From the NCBI GenBank assembly GCA_964546375.1, contig CAZJJO010000020.1:1-27325 (forward strand): 27,325 nt of DNA, written 5' to 3'. The notes beneath the pieces are model-generated. The model made no database searches. It was given only the letters and a program-made list of their open reading frames with translations, and was not told the origin of the DNA. This stretch comes from CAYVFM01 sp964546375. Its GTDB lineage: Bacteria; Gemmatimonadota; Gemmatimonadetes; Palauibacterales; Palauibacteraceae. Shown in pieces: positions 22,702 to 27,325 of the stretch. The number at the start of each line of letters is the position of its first letter. Position 1 is the first letter of the stretch. Both the position numbers and the translations under genes were made by a program.

Positions 22702-24125
22702 GCGCGGGCCCTCTCGTCCAGCTCGCCTACCTGCTGGCGGCCGTCCTCTTCATCTTCGGCCTCAGGGAGCTGGGCCATCCCGACAGCGCCCGCCGGGGCA
22801 ACGCCATCGCCTCGCTGGGCATGCTGGTGGCCGTGGTGACCACGCTGGTCGGACAGGAGATCCTCGACTTCACCTGGATCGTCGTCGGGGTGGGGGCCGG
22901 CGGGCTGATCGGCGCCTGGCTGGCCCGGACCGTCGAGATGACCGAGATGCCCCAGATGGTGGCCGTCTTCAACGGCTTCGGGGGCGGGGCCAGCGCCCTG
23001 GTGGCCGGCGCCGAGCTGCTGAGGCCGCTGGGCTTCGGGGTCGACGCGGGCGCGGCCGGCGGGCTGGCCGCCCTGCCCGTCGACACGGGCGTCTCCATCA
23101 TGGCCGGCACCCTGATCGGGGGGCTCACCTTCAGCGGGAGCTGGGTGGCCTTCTTCAAGCTCCAGGGCCACTTCGAGCAGCCGGTCACCTATCCGCTCCA
23201 GAAGACGCTCAACTCGCTGATCCTGGCCGGGACGCTGGCCGTGGCGGCCCTGCTGGTGGCGTCGCCGCCCGCCGCGCCGGCCCTCTGGTACCTGGGCCTG
23301 GCCGCCGCGTCGCTGGTGCTCGGGGTCCTGGTGGTGGTCCCCATCGGGGGCGCCGACATGCCCGTGGTGGTCGCCCTGCTCAACTCCTACTCGGGGCTGG
23401 CCGCCTCGGCCGCGGGCTTCGTGCTGGCGAACATGGTCCTCATCATCGGCGGCGCCCTGGTGGGCGCCTCGGGCCTGATCCTGACCGCCCTGATGTGCCG
23501 GGCCATGAACCGGTCGCTCGCCAACGTCCTCTTCGGCGCCTTCGGCGGGGGCGGCGGGAGCGCGGGGACGGGGGCCGGCGAGGCGGGCGAGAGGGACGTG
23601 GCCGAGATCGACGCCGAGAACGCGGCGATGATGATGGCCTACGCCCGCCAGGTGGTGATCGTGCCGGGCTACGGGCTGGCGGTGGCCCAGGCCCAGCACG
23701 CGGTCAAGGAGCTGGCCAACCAGCTCACCGGCCGCGGGGTGACGGTGAAGTTCGCCATCCATCCCGTCGCGGGCCGGATGCCCGGCCACATGAACGTCCT
23801 GCTGGCCGAGGCCGACGTCCCCTACGACATGCTGTACGAGCCCGACGACGTGAACCCGGAGATGCCCAACACGGACGTCGCGCTGGTGGTGGGGGCCAAC
23901 GACGTGGTGAACCCTTCCGCCCGGGACGACCCCGGCAGCCCCATCGCCGGCATGCCCATCGTCGAGGTCGACCGGGCGGACCACTCCATCGTCGTCAAGC
24001 GGAGCCTGTCGCCCGGCTTCTCCGGCATCGACAACCCGCTCTTCTACCTGGACGACAACTTCATGCTGTTCGGCGACGCGGCCGTGCGCATCCCGGAGCT
24101 GGTCGACGAGGTCAAGGAGGCCTGA
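22698..24125 (+). CDS. pntB: NAD(P) transhydrogenase subunit beta
   Basis: The 475 residues combine the remaining membrane helices of domain II (about residues 5-270) and the soluble NADP(H)-binding domain III (about 300-475). Motifs are TEMPQMVAVFNGFGGGASAL, MSIMAGTLIGG-like GVSIMAGTLIGGLTFSGS, and GGADMPVVVALLNSYSGLA in the membrane part. Domain III has IVPGYGLAVAQAQ, IHPVAGRMPGHMNVLLAEA, GANDVVNP and KRSLSPGFSGIDNPLFY. A Gly/Ala/Glu linker (about 278-300) joins the two. All conserved parts look intact, so the enzyme should be functional. It is the last gene of the operon; 105 bases separate it from the DUF4139 gene. Confidence 0.97.
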   Translation: MSAGPLVQLAYLLAAVLFIFGLRELGHPDSARRGNAIASLGMLVAVVTTLVGQEILDFTWIVVGVGAGGLIGAWLARTVEMTEMPQMVAVFNGFGGGASALVAGAELLRPLGFGVDAGAAGGLAALPVDTGVSIMAGTLIGGLTFSGSWVAFFKLQGHFEQPVTYPLQKTLNSLILAGTLAVAALLVASPPAAPALWYLGLAAASLVLGVLVVVPIGGADMPVVVALLNSYSGLAASAAGFVLANMVLIIGGALVGASGLILTALMCRAMNRSLANVLFGAFGGGGGSAGTGAGEAGERDVAEIDAENAAMMMAYARQVVIVPGYGLAVAQAQHAVKELANQLTGRGVTVKFAIHPVAGRMPGHMNVLLAEADVPYDMLYEPDDVNPEMPNTDVALVVGANDVVNPSARDDPGSPIAGMPIVEVDRADHSIVVKRSLSPGFSGIDNPLFYLDDNFMLFGDAAVRIPELVDEVKEA

Positions 24126-24230
24126 GTCCCGGCGCCGCCCCCCGCGACGCCGGCCGCCACGGCAGGCATCCTGCAGCGTGACGAGGGTGGACGTCACCAG
24201 CCCGAGGGTCACCTCCGCCGGGAGCGAACC

Positions 24231-25850
24231 ATGCCCCATCCCGCCTCTCCCCTCCGCCGCGCGCTCCACGCCGTCCTTCCCGCCGCGGTCCTCGCGGCGG
24301 CGCTCGCCGCGACCAGCGCCGATCCCGTGGCCGCGCAGGAGCGGCCCGCGCCCGATCGCGCCCCGACGGGGGAGGCCGAGGCTCCGCCGGCGACCGCGCC
24401 GCTCTCCGGCGCGCTCCGCCACGGCGTGGACGGGGCCCTGCCCCCCGACGGCCGGCCGGAGCTGGCGGTCTACGCCGACGACCGCGCCCTGGTCCGCGAG
24501 GGCCTCCGCCTGGAGCTGGCGGCGGGCACGGACACGGCGCGCTGGACGGGCGCCCCGGACGCCCTCGATCCGACCAGCCTCTCGCTCGTCTTCCCGGGCG
24601 AGCGGTCGCCGGAGGTGCTCGAGACGGTGTACCGTCCGGCCGCGACCGGGCCCGGCGCCGCGCTGTCCGGGCTGGTCGGCCGCGAGATCGCCGTCCGGAC
24701 GGAGGAGGAGCTCCACCGCGGCCGGCTCGTCTCGTCCGAGGGGGGCGCGGTGACGCTCCGGGCCGGGGACGACGGCGCGGAGAGCGACGGGGCGGAGGCC
24801 GGCGAGATCGTCGTGGTCCCCGTCGAGCGGATCGAGAGCTACCGCCTGCCCGGCCTCGCCCCCGGCTTCCGGGCCGGGTCGTCGGTGGTCTGGACCGTCC
24901 GGTCCGAGCGCGGCGGCGAGCGGCGGGTTGAGGTGAGCTACCTGACCGGGGCCACCGGCTGGGACGCCGAGTACGTGGCCCGCCTCTCGTCCGACGACGA
25001 GCGGCTGTCGCTGGACGGATGGGCGGTGCTCCGCAACGGCACCGACCGCACCTGGGAGGACGCCCGCGTGAAGCTGGTGGCGGGCGAGGTGGGCCGGGAG
25101 GACCGCCAGAGGCCGGAGATGGCCATGGCCGCCCGGGCCGGGGGCGCCGACGACGCCGGGGCCGAGCGGCGCGCCGTGGGCGACTTCCACGTCTACGAGC
25201 TGCCGCGCCCGGTGACCCTGGAGGCCGGCGCCACCGTCCGATCGCGCCTGCTGCGGGCCGAGGAGGTGGCGGTCCGGCGGGTCCTCCGGGTCGAGGGCGG
25301 CGGCGGCCGCTGGCCCCCGCCGCGGCCGATGACCGGTTCCGGCTTCGGACCCGACCGCCAGGAGGAGCACGCGTCCGTGGTGCTGGCCCTGGCCAACGCC
25401 GAGGCGAGCGGGCTCGGCCGGCCGCTGCCGTCGGGCCGGGTCCGGGTCTACCGGCGGGACGACGACGGCGGCCTCCTGCTGGCCGGGGCGGACCGGATCG
25501 GGGACGTCCCCGCCGGCGACTCCGTCCGGCTCCAGATCGCCCGCGCCTTCGACGTCGTCCGCGAGCGGACGGTGACCGACTTCCGCCGGCCCTCGGCCCG
25601 CGCCATGGAGGAGGACGTGCGGGCGGAGCTGCGGAACGCCGGCGAGGAGCCGGTCACCGTGCAGGTGGTCGAGCGGCTGGCGCGATGGACCGACGCCGAG
25701 GTCGTCGACCCCCGCGTGGACGGCGAGGCCGCCGCCCCCGAGCGGCTCGACGCCGGCCGGGTCCTGTGGCGGATCCGGGTGCCCGCCGGCGGCACGGCCA
25801 CCCTGACCTACACGGCCCGCTACACCTGGAGCCCGGAGGACGAGCGGTAG
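24231..25850 (+). CDS. Secreted DUF4139 domain protein
   Basis: The 539 residues begin with a Sec-type signal peptide (basic RR at 9-10, hydrophobic Ala-rich core, cleavage near VAA-Q, residue 35). An acidic/Pro-rich stretch follows, then the first domain (about 72-210), then the DUF4139 region. That region has VEVSYLTGATGWDAEYVARLS (about 231-251), LDGWAVLRNGTDRTWEDARVKLVAGEV, and later ELPRPVTLEAGATVRSRLL, RVYRRDDDGGLLLAG and VLWRIRVPAGGTATLTYTARY. These are beta-rich segments characteristic of the family, which resembles 'mucoidy inhibitor A'-like proteins. It is probably periplasmic or outer-membrane associated; function is unknown. GGGAG lies six bases before the ATG. A bidirectional-looking hairpin follows the stop. 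Confidence 0.87.
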   Translation: MPHPASPLRRALHAVLPAAVLAAALAATSADPVAAQERPAPDRAPTGEAEAPPATAPLSGALRHGVDGALPPDGRPELAVYADDRALVREGLRLELAAGTDTARWTGAPDALDPTSLSLVFPGERSPEVLETVYRPAATGPGAALSGLVGREIAVRTEEELHRGRLVSSEGGAVTLRAGDDGAESDGAEAGEIVVVPVERIESYRLPGLAPGFRAGSSVVWTVRSERGGERRVEVSYLTGATGWDAEYVARLSSDDERLSLDGWAVLRNGTDRTWEDARVKLVAGEVGREDRQRPEMAMAARAGGADDAGAERRAVGDFHVYELPRPVTLEAGATVRSRLLRAEEVAVRRVLRVEGGGGRWPPPRPMTGSGFGPDRQEEHASVVLALANAEASGLGRPLPSGRVRVYRRDDDGGLLLAGADRIGDVPAGDSVRLQIARAFDVVRERTVTDFRRPSARAMEEDVRAELRNAGEEPVTVQVVERLARWTDAEVVDPRVDGEAAAPERLDAGRVLWRIRVPAGGTATLTYTARYTWSPEDER

Positions 25851-25880
25851 CGGATCGCCGGCCCGCTCGCCGGGCGGCCT

Positions 25881-25899
25881 CCCGCCGGAGACCGGCGGG
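25881..25899. terminator. Hairpin between convergent DUF4139 and DUF481 genes
   Basis: CCCGCCGG, loop AGA, CCGGCGGG form a perfect 8-bp stem between two convergent stop codons. A second GGCCCGCGGGCC-type palindrome follows at once. It would work equally in either direction. There is no U-run, as is common in very GC-rich genomes, so the role is inferred from position. Confidence 0.5.
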
Positions 25900-25941
25900 C
25901 CGGCCCGCGGGCCGCGCGGCGGCCCGCCCCCGGCATACCGC

Positions 25942-26820
25942 TCAGAAGCGGAAGGTCACCCCGGTGACGAAGGTCAGGTCGTTCTCCTCCCGGCGCTCGC
26001 CGGTGGCCGGGTCCTCGAAGGGCTCCGAGTCGTACTGATCGCGCAGGGTGAGCTGGAGCCCCAGCGTCTCCGTGATCATCGTGGACAGCTTCACCTCGGC
26101 GTCCAGCAGGAAGTCGCCGAAGTCGGACGTGTTCGGCTCCCAGGTGAGCGCCTGGGTCAGCTCGGTGTCCTCGGCCAGCCGCAGGTGGAAGCTCTCCGAG
26201 GCCACGAGGAAGAAGTCCTCGGCCGTGGTCCCGTCGGCGAAGCCGTCCCGGATCCAGCTCGCGCCGCCCTCCAGGCTCAGCTCCATCCGCTCCCGCTCCA
26301 GCGCCTGCCAGCCGACGCCGGCGGCGGGGGCCAGCCGGAAGTCGATCCCCGCCGGCTCGTTGTAGGAGGCCGCGGCCCGGCCGAACAGGTAGGTGGGCCC
26401 GGCGGCGAACCAGTCGTACTGGACGGCCAGGTCGCCCTGGTCGGCCTCCACCTCGCCGTCGGTGGTCGTGCGGACCAGGCCCCCCTCCAGCGTCCAGCGG
26501 TCGCCCTCGCCCCGGCGGACGGCGCGGGCCGCCAGCGACAGGCTGGTGGTCTCGCTGTTCCCCTCGGTGAAGGTGAAGCCCAGGTCGGCGTCGCCGCGCC
26601 ACCCGAGGGGAGGCGCCTCCCCCTGCTCGTCGGCGAAGCCGGGGCTCGCCTCCGACGGACCGGCCTGGGCGGCCGCGGGGGCCGGAGCCAGCGACGCCAT
26701 CGCGAGCGCGGCCGCCGCCAGGGCGGCCGCCGCCCCGACCGCGGGCGTGCGGCCGGGACCGGCACGGTCCGGACGACCCCGGGACCCCGGCACGGGGCGC
26801 ATCGGCCGCCCCCCGCTCAC
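25942..26820 (-). CDS. DUF481 (YdiY-like) outer membrane beta-barrel protein
   Basis: The 292 residues start with a long signal region whose hydrophobic Ala/Leu core (about 27-50) ends in APAAAQA. The mature part opens with GWRGDADLGFTFTEGNSETTSLSLAARA, the hallmark of DUF481. About eight or more amphipathic strands with aromatic girdles follow, ending in GVTFRF, a C-terminal Phe beta-signal for BamA assembly. Function in the family is unknown, sometimes linked to salt or acid response. The GTG at 26820 is chosen because GGAGGAG lies five bases upstream and it overlaps the MscS stop as GTGA. An ATG at 26802 is the alternative and would shorten the signal region by six residues. Confidence 0.87.
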   Translation of the reverse strand: MSGGRPMRPVPGSRGRPDRAGPGRTPAVGAAAALAAAALAMASLAPAPAAAQAGPSEASPGFADEQGEAPPLGWRGDADLGFTFTEGNSETTSLSLAARAVRRGEGDRWTLEGGLVRTTTDGEVEADQGDLAVQYDWFAAGPTYLFGRAAASYNEPAGIDFRLAPAAGVGWQALERERMELSLEGGASWIRDGFADGTTAEDFFLVASESFHLRLAEDTELTQALTWEPNTSDFGDFLLDAEVKLSTMITETLGLQLTLRDQYDSEPFEDPATGERREENDLTFVTGVTFRF

Positions 26821-27325
26821 GTCAGCTCCTCCGCCGCCTCGCCCAGCGTCGAGCCCACGGTGCCCTCGGTGATCCGGACGTCGCGGATCGGATAGGGGAA
26901 GTCGACGTCGTGGGCGTCGAACTTCTCCTTGACGGCCTGGATCACCCGGCCGTGCACCTCGACCAGGCTCGACTGGCTGGGCCGGGTCCACCAGCGGGCC
27001 CGGAGGTTCACGCTCGAGCCGCCCAGCTCCCAGACGAACACCTGGGGCTCCGGGTCGTCCACGATCCCGTCGACCTCCCGGAGCGTCTCCTCCAGCAGGT
27101 CGTGGGCGAGCTCGACGTCGTCGTCGTAGTCGATGCCGAAGTCGTACTGGGAGCGGCGGAGGTCGTAGGCCGTGTTCACCACCACCGCCTCGGTGTAGAG
27201 CTGGCCGTTGGGGATGACCACCCGGCGGCCGTCGTACGTCTTGAGCGTCGTGGCGCGGGTCTCCACGTCCTCCACGGTGCCCTCGTGGGAGCCGACGATG
27301 ATCTGGTCGCCGATCCGGAAGGGCT
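26817..27325 (-). CDS. MscS-family small-conductance mechanosensitive channel, 5' part outside the window
   Basis: Only the C-terminal 169 residues are visible. They cover the end of the pore-lining region into the beta domain: PFRIGDQIIVGSHEGTVEDVETRATTLKTYDGRRVVIPNGQL, the diagnostic stretch of MscS channels. The mixed alpha/beta vestibule domain follows (FGIDYDDDVELAHDLLEETL, VNLRARWWTRP). The family opens under membrane tension during osmotic downshock. The visible part ends soon after the vestibule, as in E. coli MscS. It overlaps the DUF481 start as GTGA. The N-terminal membrane helices lie beyond the window end. Confidence 0.93.
   Translation of the reverse strand, partial: PFRIGDQIIVGSHEGTVEDVETRATTLKTYDGRRVVIPNGQLYTEAVVVNTAYDLRRSQYDFGIDYDDDVELAHDLLEETLREVDGIVDDPEPQVFVWELGGSSVNLRARWWTRPSQSSLVEVHGRVIQAVKEKFDAHDVDFPYPIRDVRITEGTVGSTLGEAAEELT

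Noticed and set aside
1..27325. tRNA, rRNA, CRISPR arrays, transposases, integrases, prophage genes
   Set aside because: No T-arm/anticodon patterns, regularly spaced repeats, or mobile-element protein motifs were found on either strand.

Overview
This window is a stretch of very GC-rich bacterial chromosome, densely coding and mostly housekeeping. Nearly every codon ends in G or C, many starts are GTG with GGAGG-type ribosome binding sites, and several gene pairs overlap as ATGA or GTGA. A diderm is likely. Evidence for this is a thioredoxin-fold lipoprotein with a lipobox, a DUF481-type beta-barrel ending in Phe, an exported DUF4139 protein and a phosphoheptose-isomerase-like enzyme. The gene set would fit Gemmatimonadota or a similar high-GC diderm phylum, but that placement is a guess from gene content.

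The left part (1-13 kb) reads on the minus strand. The order of transcription is recA, recX, alaS, a small unknown gene, a PHP-type phosphatase, a gmhA-like isomerase, an SDR reductase, the CCA-adding enzyme and rarA (cut by the window start). recA has a visible sigma70-like promoter, a strong hairpin at the predicted 5' end of its mRNA, and phased TTCG repeats across the -35 region. Upstream lies a tight four-gene operon: dtd, a TIGR00725/LOG-like protein, a membrane-anchored zinc ribbon protein and threonine aldolase. A 357-base gap before dtd holds a rod-like imperfect palindrome of about 160 bp, the most unusual non-coding object here. Next is a Upf1/Dna2-like SF1 helicase, also on the minus strand.

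From about 15.5 kb the plus strand takes over. It carries an AhpD-like carboxymuconolactone decarboxylase-fold protein, a DoxX membrane protein, a methyltransferase with the layout of aromatic O-methyltransferases, an aromatic-amino-acid-decarboxylase-like PLP enzyme and a DsbA-like lipoprotein with its own promoter. The decarboxylase and O-methyltransferase together could make a methylated aromatic amine; this is inference. An unrecognised minus-strand gene faces dodecin across a shared upstream region. Dodecin is followed by the three-gene proton-translocating transhydrogenase pntAA-pntAB-pntB, joined by ATGA overlaps, and a secreted DUF4139 protein. The right edge has a DUF481 outer-membrane protein overlapping the end of an MscS-family channel gene, both on the minus strand.

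I see no rRNA, tRNA, CRISPR array, transposase or prophage gene. The most promising observations are the palindromic element, the decarboxylase/O-methyltransferase pair, the recA control region, and two unrecognised genes in conserved-looking contexts.
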